Assembly: GCF_002079305.1 (NCBI RefSeq)
Contig: NZ_CP015039.1
Coordinates: 2,067,501-2,131,500 of the forward strand
DNA: 64,000 bases
Source of the DNA: Rhodovulum sp. P5
Lineage (GTDB): Bacteria > Pseudomonadota > Alphaproteobacteria > Rhodobacterales > Rhodobacteraceae
Direction: 5' to 3'
In this document: positions 43,422 to 51,913 of the stretch, piece after piece
Position numbering within the stretch: the first letter of the stretch is position 1
Layout: the number at the start of each line of letters is the position of its first letter
Notes under the pieces: model-generated
What the model was told of the DNA's origin: nothing
Databases searched by the model: none
The model's input: only the letters and a program-made list of their open reading frames with translations
Translations under genes and position numbers: made by a program

Positions 43422-45101
43422 ATGGGTATTCTTGAGTTCCAGAACGTCTCCAAGGGCTTCGGCGAAGGTGCGGCGCGAGAGGAGGTCTTGAAAGACATCT
43501 CCCTGACGGTCGACGAGGGCGAGTTCCTGGCGATCCTCGGCTTTTCCGGCACTGGCAAGTCGACGCTGATCAACCTGATGTCGGGGCTGGTCACGCCCGA
43601 CCGCGGCACGGTGCGTTTCAAGGGCGCGCCGGTAACCGGGCCGGGGCCGGAGCGGGGGCTGGTATTCCAGTCCTACTCCCTGATGCCGTGGCTGACCGTG
43701 GCGGGCAACATCGCATTGGCGGTCGATGCCGTGCACAAGGGCACGCCCAAGGCGGAGCGCCAGGCGCTGGTGGAGAAATACATCGCCATGGTCGGGCTCA
43801 GCCACGCCGCCCAGCGCCGCCCGGCTGAACTGTCGGGGGGCATGCGCCAGCGGGTCGCCGTGGCGCGTGCGCTTGCGATGGACCCAGAGGTTCTGTTGAT
43901 GGACGAACCGCTTTCGGCGCTGGATGCGCTGACGCGAGCCAACCTGCAGGACGAGATCGAGGCGATCTGGGAGGCCGACCGCAAGACCGTGGTCCTGATC
44001 ACCAATGATGTGGACGAGGCGATCCTGCTTGCCGACCGGATCGTGCCGCTGAACCCGGACGGCACCTTGGGTGATGCGTTCAAGGTCGACCTGCCGCGCC
44101 CGCGCGACCGGACGGCCATGAACCATGACCCGGCGTTCAAGGCGCTTCGCGGACGCGTTACAACCTATCTGATGGATGTGGGGATCGCCGCCAAGGTGGC
44201 CGAAACCCGGACCCTGCCGAATGTCACGCCGATCCATTCCGTGCCGAAGGTCGTGGCCGAGGCCGCGCAATCGGCGCTGGAGGCGAAGTACCTGGAATTT
44301 TCCAAGGTCCACAAGATCTACCCAACGCCCAAGGGCCCGCTGACCGTGGTCGAGAATTTCGATCTAAAGGTCCGTAAGGGAGAGTTCATCTCTCTGATCG
44401 GGCATTCGGGCTGCGGCAAGTCCACGGTGCTGACCATGACCGCGGGGCTGAACGATATCTCCAAAGGTGTCGTGAAGCTGGATGGATATGAGGTCACCGG
44501 CGCAGACCCCGAACGCGCCGTGGTGTTTCAGGCGCCGTCGCTCTTCCCGTGGCTTTCCGCCAAGGAAAACGTCGCGGTGGGCGTCGACCGGGTCTATCCG
44601 AAGGCCTCCCAGGCGGAACGGCAGGACGTGGTGGAATACTACCTTGAACGGGTTGGACTGGCCGACGCGATGGACAAGCCCGCCAGCGAGTTGTCGAACG
44701 GCATGAAACAGCGCGTCGGCATCGCCCGGGCCTTTGCCCTTTCGCCGAAACTGCTGCTGCTTGATGAACCCTTCGGCATGCTCGACAGCCTCACCCGGTG
44801 GGAGCTGCAAGAAGTGCTGATGGAGGTCTGGTCGCGCACCAAGGTCACCGCCGTCTGCGTGACCCATGACGTGGACGAGGCGATCCTGTTGGCCGACCGC
44901 GTGGTGATGATGACCAACGGCCCGCAGGCGACCATCGGCAAGATCATGGAGGTGAACCTGCCGCGCCCGCGCACCCGCAAGGCGCTGCTCGACCACCCCG
45001 ACTACTATGCCTATCGCGAGGAACTGCTCGGCTTCCTTGAGGAGTACGAACACGGCGCGAAACCCCGGAAACCCGCCCCCCGGGCCATCGCCGCGGAGTG
45101 A
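43422..45101 (+). CDS. tandem double ATP-binding cassette protein of the nitrate transporter
   Basis: 559 residues with two complete NrtD-like ATPase domains. Domain 1: Walker A GFSGTGKST (40-48), signature LSGGMRQR (137-144), Walker B LLMDEPLSALD (158-168), but Asn195 in LITNDVDEA replaces the H-switch His. Domain 2: Walker A GHSGCGKST (327-335), signature LSNGMKQR (424-431), LLLLDEPFGMLD (444-455), canonical His482 in VTHDVDEA. Cyanobacteria use separate NrtC and NrtD subunits; here both cassettes are joined, so a single chain would serve the permease dimer, with one hydrolytically weak site predicted. GTG 43413 (GTGA overlap with nrtB) is an alternative start. Confidence 0.9.
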   Translation: MGILEFQNVSKGFGEGAAREEVLKDISLTVDEGEFLAILGFSGTGKSTLINLMSGLVTPDRGTVRFKGAPVTGPGPERGLVFQSYSLMPWLTVAGNIALAVDAVHKGTPKAERQALVEKYIAMVGLSHAAQRRPAELSGGMRQRVAVARALAMDPEVLLMDEPLSALDALTRANLQDEIEAIWEADRKTVVLITNDVDEAILLADRIVPLNPDGTLGDAFKVDLPRPRDRTAMNHDPAFKALRGRVTTYLMDVGIAAKVAETRTLPNVTPIHSVPKVVAEAAQSALEAKYLEFSKVHKIYPTPKGPLTVVENFDLKVRKGEFISLIGHSGCGKSTVLTMTAGLNDISKGVVKLDGYEVTGADPERAVVFQAPSLFPWLSAKENVAVGVDRVYPKASQAERQDVVEYYLERVGLADAMDKPASELSNGMKQRVGIARAFALSPKLLLLDEPFGMLDSLTRWELQEVLMEVWSRTKVTAVCVTHDVDEAILLADRVVMMTNGPQATIGKIMEVNLPRPRTRKALLDHPDYYAYREELLGFLEEYEHGAKPRKPAPRAIAAE

Positions 45102-45106
45102 AAGCC

Positions 45107-45526
45107 ATGACACCTCAACAGATTTCACTGGTCCGCGAAAGCTTTGCCAAGGTCATCCCGATGAGTGAGGACGCGGCACACATCTTCTATGGGCGGCTGT
45201 TCGAGATTGCCCCCCAGACACGCGGTCTCTTCCACGGTGACATGGACGAACAGGGCCGCAAGCTGATCGCCACGCTGGCCGCGGTTGTCGACGGGCTCGA
45301 CCGGCTGGACGAGATCGTGCCGGTGGCAGAGGCGCTGGCCGTGCGCCATGTCGGCTATGGCGTGAAACGAGAGGACTACGCCCCGGTCGGCACCGCCCTG
45401 ATCTACACCCTGTCCGCCGGGCTGGACCATGAATTCGCCCCCGAGACCAAGGCCGCGTGGAGCGCCGCCTATGACCTGCTGTCCGCCACGATGACCGCGG
45501 CGGCCTATCCCCATGCAGCGGAGTAA
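45107..45526 (+). CDS. single-domain bacterial haemoglobin
   Basis: 139 residues of the globin fold (Vgb/flavohaemoglobin-type head). Proximal His in LAVRHVGYGVKREDY (F8 with the HxxYxV pattern), distal-side helix DEQGRKLIATLAAVVDGLD, and the PVGTALIYTL G-helix match. No reductase domain follows. ATG 45107 has GGAG nine bases upstream; a GTG at 45098 overlaps the ATPase stop and is less likely. In some alphaproteobacteria a globin in the assimilatory nitrate operon removes nitric oxide formed from nitrite; the same role is likely here. Confidence 0.92.
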   Translation: MTPQQISLVRESFAKVIPMSEDAAHIFYGRLFEIAPQTRGLFHGDMDEQGRKLIATLAAVVDGLDRLDEIVPVAEALAVRHVGYGVKREDYAPVGTALIYTLSAGLDHEFAPETKAAWSAAYDLLSATMTAAAYPHAAE

Positions 45527-45533
45527 GACCGAA

Positions 45534-47981
45534 ATGGAAAGACAGAAACTCGTCGTCATCGGGGCCGGCATGGCCTCCGGCCGGGCGCTGGAACATCTTC
45601 TGGAAGCCAGCCCCGGCGCCTACGACATCACCCTTTTCAACGCCGAACCCCGCGGCACCTATAACCGCATCCTGCTCAGCCCGGTTCTGTCGGGCGAGAA
45701 GACCTTTGACGAGATCGTCACCCATGACGAAACCTGGTACGCGACCTCCGGCATCGCCTGCCGCTTTGGCGAGAAGGTGCTGGGGATCGACCGCGACCGG
45801 AAAACCGTCACCGGCGAAAAGGGCGAAGTCTCCTATGACAAGCTGCTGATCGCCACCGGGTCCACCCCGGTCATCATCCCGCTGCCGGGCCACGACCTGA
45901 ACGGCGTGATCGCCTATCGCGATCTCGAAGATACCGAGACGATGGCGGAGCTTGCCAAGAAACCCGGCGCCCGCGTCGTGGTGATCGGTGGCGGCCTTCT
46001 GGGGCTGGAGGCCGCGGCGGGCATGGCCGCCCACGGGGCCGACGTGACCGTGGTGCATCTGATGGGCCACCTGATGGAACGCCAACTCGACGAGGCCGCC
46101 GGGTATCTTTTGCGCAAGGCGCTGACCGATCGCGGGATCAAGGTGCTGTGCTCGGCGAACTCCAAGGAAATCCTCGGGCAGGACGGCCATGTGCGCGCGC
46201 TGTTGCTGGACGATGGCACGGAACTGCCCTGCGACCTGCTGGTGATGGCCGTCGGCATCCGGCCCGGCACCGCCTTGGCGAAAGAGGCCGGCCTGGCCGT
46301 GGGCCGCGGTATCCATGTCGACGACCAGATGATCACCTCCGATCCCGATATCCTCGCCGTCGGCGAATGTGTCGAGCATGACGGCGCCATCTTCGGCCTT
46401 GTCGCGCCGCTTTACGATCAGGCGAAGGTGGTGGCCAAGACGCTTTTGGGCGACGACGCGGCCTATGTGCAGCGGGAGGTGTCCACCAAGCTGAAGGTCA
46501 CCGGCTGCGACCTGTTCAGCGCGGGTGATTTCGCCGATGGCGAGGGGCGAGAGGACATCGTGTTCCGCGACCCCGCCCGGGGCGTCTACAAGCGGCTGGT
46601 GATCGAGGGCGACCGCCTGATCGGCGCGGTGATGTATGGCGACACCGGGGACTCCGGCTGGTTCTTCAACCTGATCCAGTCGGGCGAGGATATCGGAGAG
46701 ATGCGGGACACGCTGATCTTTGGCCCGGCCTATCAGGGGGGCGCGGCCGTGGACCCTATGGCGGCCGTTGCAGCCTTACCGCCTGAGGCGGAGATCTGCG
46801 GCTGTAACGGCATCTGCAAGGGGCAGATCGTCGACGCCATCGCCGGGGGCGCGACCGACCTGGGCGCCGTCCGGGTCGTGACCAAGGCCAGCGGGTCCTG
46901 CGGAACCTGCACGGGGCTGGTGGAACAGGTGCTGGCGGTGACGCTGGGCGATGCCTATCAGGCGCCCGCCGCGCAGCCAGTCTGCGGCTGCACCGACCTG
47001 ACGCATGAGGACGTCCGCCGGCTGATCAAGGCGCAAGAACTGAAATCCCAACCCGCCGTCTGGCAGGAACTGGGCTGGAAGACACCCAACGGCTGCCATG
47101 TCTGCCGCCCGGCGGTGAACTACTACCTGCTGGCCGACTGGCCGCTGGACTATGCCGACGATCCGCAAAGCCGCTTCGTCAACGAGCGCAACCACGCCAA
47201 CATCCAGAAGGACGGCACCTTCTCGGTCATGCCGCGGATGTGGGGCGGGATCACCACCCCCGACGAGTTGCGCGCGATTGCCGATGCCGCCGACAAGTAT
47301 CAGGTGCCCACGGTCAAGGTGACGGGTGGCCAGCGGATCGACCTTCTCGGCGTGAAGAAAGAGGACCTGCCCGCGATCTGGTACGATCTGAACCGGGCGG
47401 GGATGGTGTCGGGCCACGCCTATTCCAAGGGGCTGCGCACGGTGAAGACCTGCGTCGGCACCGACCATTGCCGGTTCGGCACGCAGGATTCCACCGGGCT
47501 GGGCATCAAGCTGGAAAAGACGCTGTGGGGGTCGTGGACGCCGCACAAGGTCAAGCTGGCCGTGTCGGGCTGCCCACGCAACTGCGCCGAAGCGACCTGC
47601 AAGGATGTGGGCATCGTCTGCGTCGACAGCGGATACGAGGTCGGCGTGGCGGGGGCTGCGGGGATGGACGTCAAGGAGACCGAATTCCTCGCCAAGGCAG
47701 AGAGGGAGGAAGAGGCCATCGCGCTGACCGTCGCCTTCATCCAGCTTTACCGGGAAAACGCCAAATACCTGGATCGACCCTACAAATGGGTCGCCAAGGT
47801 GGGGCTCGACTGGGTCAAGGCGCAGGTGGTGGACGACCTCGACACCCGCGCGGCGCTGGTCGAACGCTTCGAGATCTCGCAATCGGTCTACCGCAAGGAT
47901 CCGTGGGCCGAACATGCCAAACCCGATACGGCCGTGCGCTTCCAGCCGATGGCCGACCTGACGCTGGAGGCCGCGGAATGA
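45534..47981 (+). CDS. nirB: assimilatory nitrite reductase [NAD(P)H], large subunit
   Basis: 815 residues. Reduces nitrite to ammonia in the cytoplasm. In order: FAD domain (VVIGAGMASGRALEHL) and NAD(P) domain (VVVIGGGLLGLEAAAG), a Bfd-type [2Fe-2S] domain (CGCNGICKG, then GSCGTCTG) and a second similar cysteine set (CGCTDLTHEDV, GCHVCRP), then the sirohaem/[4Fe-4S] domain with CVGTDHCRFG and SGCPRNCAEATC. ATG 45534 (GGAG upstream) is preferred over ATG 45513 inside the globin gene. It overlaps nirD by ATGA; cysG further on supplies the sirohaem. Confidence 0.96.
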   Translation: MERQKLVVIGAGMASGRALEHLLEASPGAYDITLFNAEPRGTYNRILLSPVLSGEKTFDEIVTHDETWYATSGIACRFGEKVLGIDRDRKTVTGEKGEVSYDKLLIATGSTPVIIPLPGHDLNGVIAYRDLEDTETMAELAKKPGARVVVIGGGLLGLEAAAGMAAHGADVTVVHLMGHLMERQLDEAAGYLLRKALTDRGIKVLCSANSKEILGQDGHVRALLLDDGTELPCDLLVMAVGIRPGTALAKEAGLAVGRGIHVDDQMITSDPDILAVGECVEHDGAIFGLVAPLYDQAKVVAKTLLGDDAAYVQREVSTKLKVTGCDLFSAGDFADGEGREDIVFRDPARGVYKRLVIEGDRLIGAVMYGDTGDSGWFFNLIQSGEDIGEMRDTLIFGPAYQGGAAVDPMAAVAALPPEAEICGCNGICKGQIVDAIAGGATDLGAVRVVTKASGSCGTCTGLVEQVLAVTLGDAYQAPAAQPVCGCTDLTHEDVRRLIKAQELKSQPAVWQELGWKTPNGCHVCRPAVNYYLLADWPLDYADDPQSRFVNERNHANIQKDGTFSVMPRMWGGITTPDELRAIADAADKYQVPTVKVTGGQRIDLLGVKKEDLPAIWYDLNRAGMVSGHAYSKGLRTVKTCVGTDHCRFGTQDSTGLGIKLEKTLWGSWTPHKVKLAVSGCPRNCAEATCKDVGIVCVDSGYEVGVAGAAGMDVKETEFLAKAEREEEAIALTVAFIQLYRENAKYLDRPYKWVAKVGLDWVKAQVVDDLDTRAALVERFEISQSVYRKDPWAEHAKPDTAVRFQPMADLTLEAAE

Positions 47982-48310
47982 ACTGGATCGATATCGGCGC
48001 CATCGACGACATCCCCCTGCGCGGCGCGCGCGTTGTGAAAACCCGCCATGGCTGTGTCGCCGTTTTCCGCACGGCAGAGGCGGAGGTCTTCGCCACATCG
48101 GACCGCTGCCCGCACAAGGGCGGGCCGCTCTCCGACGGGATCGTGCATGGCCGCAAGGTGACCTGCCCGCTGCACAACTGGGTATTCTCGCTGGAAACGG
48201 GGCAGGCGCAGGGCGCGGACGAAGGGCAGATCGAAACCTTTGCCGCAAAGGTCGAAGACGGCCGCATCCTTCTGGATGCTGCCCGCCTGATGGCGCGGAG
48301 TGCCGCGTGA
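47978..48310 (+). CDS. nirD: nitrite reductase small subunit (Rieske-like)
   Basis: 110 residues with a Rieske-fold: CPHKGGPLSDG and CPLHNWVF give Cys-x-His and Cys-x-x-His, so unlike some NirD proteins that lost the cluster ligands this one could hold a [2Fe-2S] cluster. Partner of NirB. Starts in an ATGA overlap with nirB and its stop shares bases with the nasA start (TGATG). Confidence 0.94.
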   Translation: MNWIDIGAIDDIPLRGARVVKTRHGCVAVFRTAEAEVFATSDRCPHKGGPLSDGIVHGRKVTCPLHNWVFSLETGQAQGADEGQIETFAAKVEDGRILLDAARLMARSAA

Positions 48311-50931
48311 TGGCCACCTGCACGACCTGCCCCTATTGCGGCGTGGGCTGCGGCGTGATCGCCGCGCCCGACACGGCCGGGGGCTGGTCCTTCAAGGGCG
48401 ACCCGACCCATCCTGCAAACCTTGGGCGGCTATGTTCGAAGGGCACCGCGCTGGGCGAAACGCTGGATCTGTCCGACCGGTTGCTGACCCCACTGATCGG
48501 TGGACATCCGGCGGGCTGGGACAACGCGCTGGACCTTGTCGCCAGCCGGTTCCGGGCGGCGATCGACGCACATGGGCCCGACAGCGCGGCCTTTTACGTC
48601 TCTGGCCAGTTGCTGACCGAGGATTACTATGTCGCGAACAAGTTGATGAAGGGCTTCATCGGCTCGGCCAATATCGACACCAATTCCCGGCTGTGCATGG
48701 CGTCCTCGGTCGCCGGGCACAAGCGCGCCTTTGGCACCGACACGGTTCCGGGGCAATATACCGATCTGGAAGAGGCCGATCTGGTGGTGCTGGTTGGGTC
48801 GAACCTCGCCTGGTGCCACCCGGTGCTCTACCAGCGGATCGTCGCGGCCAAGAAGGCCCGCCCCGGGATGCGCGTTGTCAATATCGACCCGCGCCGGACG
48901 GCAACCTGCGATATTGCCGACCTGCATCTGCCAATCGCGCCGGGGGGGGATGTGGCCCTGTTCAACGGGCTTCTGGCCCGGATCGTGGAACAGGGCGCCG
49001 TGGATGAGGCCTATGTGAAGGCCCATGTCGACGGGTTCGATGCCGCGCTGGAGGCCGCAAGCGACGCCGATCTTTCCGCCACGGGCCTGTCGCCCGACGA
49101 CCTGCGCCGTTTTTATGACCTTTGGGTCCGGACCGAGAAGGTCGTGACCGTCTACTCCCAGGGGGTCAACCAGTCCTCTGCCGGGACCGACAAGGTCAAT
49201 GCGATCCTGAACTGCCACCTTGCCACCGGACGGATCGGGCGGCGCGGCATGGGGCCGTTCTCGGTCACCGGGCAACCGAACGCGATGGGCGGGCGCGAGG
49301 TCGGGGGGCTGGCCAACATGCTGGCCTGCCATCTGGACATCGAGAATGCCGAACATCGCGCGGCCGTCAGGGCCTTCTGGGACGCCCCCGCAATGCCCGA
49401 GGCCCCCGGGCTGAAGGCCGTCGACATGTTCCGCGCCGTGGCCGACGGCCGGATCAAGGCGCTGTGGATCATCCACACAAACCCAGCGGTCAGCATGCCC
49501 GAGGCCGACGCGGTGCGCGACGCCATCGCCGGGTGCGATTTCGTCGTGGTCAGCGACATCACCGCCGCCACCGATACCGCCCGGCTGGCCGATGTCGTGC
49601 TGCCCGCGGCGGCGTGGGGCGAGAAGGACGGCACCGTCACCAATTCCGAACGCTGCATCAGCCGGCAGCGGCGCTTTCTGCCCGCACCGGGCGCGGCGCG
49701 GCCCGACTGGCAAATCCTGTGCGATGTGGCCGCGCGGATGGGCTGGGCGCAGGCCTTCGACTATCGCGGTCCGGCCGAGATCTTCCGGGAATACGCCGCC
49801 CTTTCCGGCATTGCCGGGCGGTTCGGGCGCGATTTCGATATCTCGGGGCTCGCCGGTCTCGGCGACCGCGCCTATGACGACATGGCCCCGACGACATGGC
49901 CGGTGAGCGACACTCGACAAGGTGGCCGGTTCTTTGCCGGGGGCGGGTTCTACACCCCCGATGGCCGCGCGCGGATGCTGCCCCTGCACCACCGCGCCCC
50001 CGCCACCCAGACCACGCCGGAGCATCCGTTCCGGCTGAACACGGGCCGCGTGCGCGACCACTGGCACACGATGACCCGCACGGCGAAATCGCCGCGGCTG
50101 AGCCAGCACATGGCCGAACCCTATCTGGAAGTGCATCCCGCCGATGCCGCCCAACTGGGCCTGACGCCGGCCGGGATCGCAGAGGTCACGAGCCCCGCCG
50201 GTCGCGCGCTGCTGCGCGTGGTCGTCACAGATCGCGTCAGGCGGGGGGAGGTCTTCGCGCCCATGCATTGGACCGGAGAGACCGCTGCCCTCGGCCGGGT
50301 CGATGCGCTGGTGCCCGCGGTGACCGACCCGGTTTCGGGCCAACCCGAAAGCAAGGCGGCGGCCGTTCACGTCGCCCCACTGGCTGCCACCTGGTACGGG
50401 TTTGCCGTCGCCGCGGACAGCATCCGGCCCGAAAGCAGCTATTGGGCACGGGCGCGGTCGAAAACCGGATGGCAGGTCGAAATGGCCTGCACCGACCGCC
50501 CGTCCGACTGGGAAGGCTACGCCCGGCGCCTGTTCGCTCTGCCAAAGGCAGAGGCCGTATCCGTGATCGACGCGGGCCGCGGCACGGCCCGGGTCGCCCT
50601 GATGCAAGACGGGCGTGTGGCGGCGATGCTTTATGCCGGGCTGGACCCGGTCGCGCTGTCCCGGCCGCATGTCGCCGCGCAGATCGGCGCCGAGGGCACG
50701 CTTGATGTGCTGTCGGGCCGTCCGGGTGCAAATCGGCCCGAACCCGGCCCAACCGTGTGCGCCTGTTTCGAAGTGGGTGTGAACACCATCATGGCCGCCA
50801 TCCAATCCCAGCGCCTGACCTCGGTCGAGGAGATCGGCACAGCCCTGCGCGCGGGGACGAGTTGCGGATCGTGCCGCCCGGAACTGGCGACACTCCTTGC
50901 CCGGGCGACGCGGGTGGAGGCCGCGGAATGA
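48310..50931 (+). CDS. nasA: assimilatory nitrate reductase, molybdopterin catalytic subunit
   Basis: 873 residues. Reduces nitrate to nitrite in the cytoplasm (no Tat signal). N-terminal [4Fe-4S] ligands CTTCPYCGVGC and CSKG; Mo-bisMGD domains with SGQLLTEDYYVANKL, NIDTNSRLCMASSV (Cys as the Mo ligand, as in Nas/Nap enzymes), QGVNQSSAGTDK and the C-terminal molybdopterin dinucleotide domain (LNTGRVRDHWHTMTRT). An extra C-terminal Bfd [2Fe-2S] domain (CACFEVGVN, then GTSCGSCRPEL) is present, as in the Klebsiella-type NasA. Called nasC in some species. It overlaps the next gene by ATGA. Confidence 0.95.
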   Translation: MATCTTCPYCGVGCGVIAAPDTAGGWSFKGDPTHPANLGRLCSKGTALGETLDLSDRLLTPLIGGHPAGWDNALDLVASRFRAAIDAHGPDSAAFYVSGQLLTEDYYVANKLMKGFIGSANIDTNSRLCMASSVAGHKRAFGTDTVPGQYTDLEEADLVVLVGSNLAWCHPVLYQRIVAAKKARPGMRVVNIDPRRTATCDIADLHLPIAPGGDVALFNGLLARIVEQGAVDEAYVKAHVDGFDAALEAASDADLSATGLSPDDLRRFYDLWVRTEKVVTVYSQGVNQSSAGTDKVNAILNCHLATGRIGRRGMGPFSVTGQPNAMGGREVGGLANMLACHLDIENAEHRAAVRAFWDAPAMPEAPGLKAVDMFRAVADGRIKALWIIHTNPAVSMPEADAVRDAIAGCDFVVVSDITAATDTARLADVVLPAAAWGEKDGTVTNSERCISRQRRFLPAPGAARPDWQILCDVAARMGWAQAFDYRGPAEIFREYAALSGIAGRFGRDFDISGLAGLGDRAYDDMAPTTWPVSDTRQGGRFFAGGGFYTPDGRARMLPLHHRAPATQTTPEHPFRLNTGRVRDHWHTMTRTAKSPRLSQHMAEPYLEVHPADAAQLGLTPAGIAEVTSPAGRALLRVVVTDRVRRGEVFAPMHWTGETAALGRVDALVPAVTDPVSGQPESKAAAVHVAPLAATWYGFAVAADSIRPESSYWARARSKTGWQVEMACTDRPSDWEGYARRLFALPKAEAVSVIDAGRGTARVALMQDGRVAAMLYAGLDPVALSRPHVAAQIGAEGTLDVLSGRPGANRPEPGPTVCACFEVGVNTIMAAIQSQRLTSVEEIGTALRAGTSCGSCRPELATLLARATRVEAAE

Positions 50932-51899
50932 GCCTTGCCCCCTTCATCCATGCCATGGGCCGCGGACCGTCCCGCGGCCGGTCGCTGACCCGGGACGAGG
51001 CGCGGGACGCGATGGGCCTGATCCTGTCGGGACATGCCGCGCCCGAGGCCGTGGGGGCTCTGCTCATGCTGATGCGCTATCGCGGAGAGACCGCCGGAGA
51101 GGTTGCAGGCTTTGCCCAAGCCCTGCGCGAGACGCTGCCCGCCTGGCCGGGCGCGGCACCGGGGATGGATTGGCCGAGCTTTGCCGCCGGGCGAACGCGG
51201 GGGCTGCCGTGGTTCCTGCTGTCGGCGCGGCTGGTGGCGATGGCGGGGGTGCCGGTACTGATCCATGGCTGGAACTCTCATCAAAGCCCGGTTGCCGCGG
51301 TGCGCGATGCGCTGCCGCTGGCCGGGATCGGACAGGCCCGCGACATGGCCGAGGCCGCGGAGATCATTGCAGCCCGCGGTATCGCCTATCTACCGCTGGA
51401 AGCCTATTCGCCAGCGGCGCTCGACCTTCTGCGCCTGCGCGATGTTCTGGGCCTGCGCTCTGCCGTCAACACGGTGCTGCGCGTGCTGAACCCCGCCGGG
51501 GCGGGCGCCGCGGTTCAGGGTGTGTTTCACCCGCCCTATCGCGAATTGCAGGCGGATGCCGGCGCCCTGCTGGGCACGCGCAACCTCACCGTTCTGAAGG
51601 GCGGCGGGGGAGAGTTCGAACGCCATCCGTCAAAGGACATCGCGCTGTTCGGCCTGCGCGACGGCCAACCGTGGCAGGCCGGGTCCCCCGCCCTGCTGGA
51701 GGACACGCGCCGCCTTGCCGACACCCTGAACGACCCGGCAGACCTTGCGCGCCTGTGGCGGGGCGAGCTATCCGATCCCTTCGCCGAGTCCGTTGTGATC
51801 GGCACGGCTGCGCTGGCGCTGGACACCGCCGGACGGACCGATTGCCTGCCCCTTGCCCGCACGCTTTGGGCCGACCGTCACGATGCCAAGGCCGCCTGA
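50928..51899 (+). CDS. TrpD2-like (anthranilate phosphoribosyltransferase-fold) protein
   Basis: 323 residues. N-terminal domain matches the class-IV phosphoribosyltransferase helix bundle (LTRDEARDAMGLILSG, then APEAVGALLMLMRYRGET). The phosphoribosyl-pyrophosphate loop GTGGD of true TrpD is absent: the equivalent place reads SFAAGRTRGLPWF followed by PVLIHGWN. This is the TrpD2/YbiB type, for which DNA binding rather than transferase activity has been shown in E. coli. Its presence in nitrate assimilation operons is known for related bacteria, but the reason is not. It overlaps nasA by ATGA and precedes cysG by 14 bases. Confidence 0.8.
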   Translation: MSLAPFIHAMGRGPSRGRSLTRDEARDAMGLILSGHAAPEAVGALLMLMRYRGETAGEVAGFAQALRETLPAWPGAAPGMDWPSFAAGRTRGLPWFLLSARLVAMAGVPVLIHGWNSHQSPVAAVRDALPLAGIGQARDMAEAAEIIAARGIAYLPLEAYSPAALDLLRLRDVLGLRSAVNTVLRVLNPAGAGAAVQGVFHPPYRELQADAGALLGTRNLTVLKGGGGEFERHPSKDIALFGLRDGQPWQAGSPALLEDTRRLADTLNDPADLARLWRGELSDPFAESVVIGTAALALDTAGRTDCLPLARTLWADRHDAKAA

Positions 51900-51913
51900 A
51901 AGGAGACTGAACC

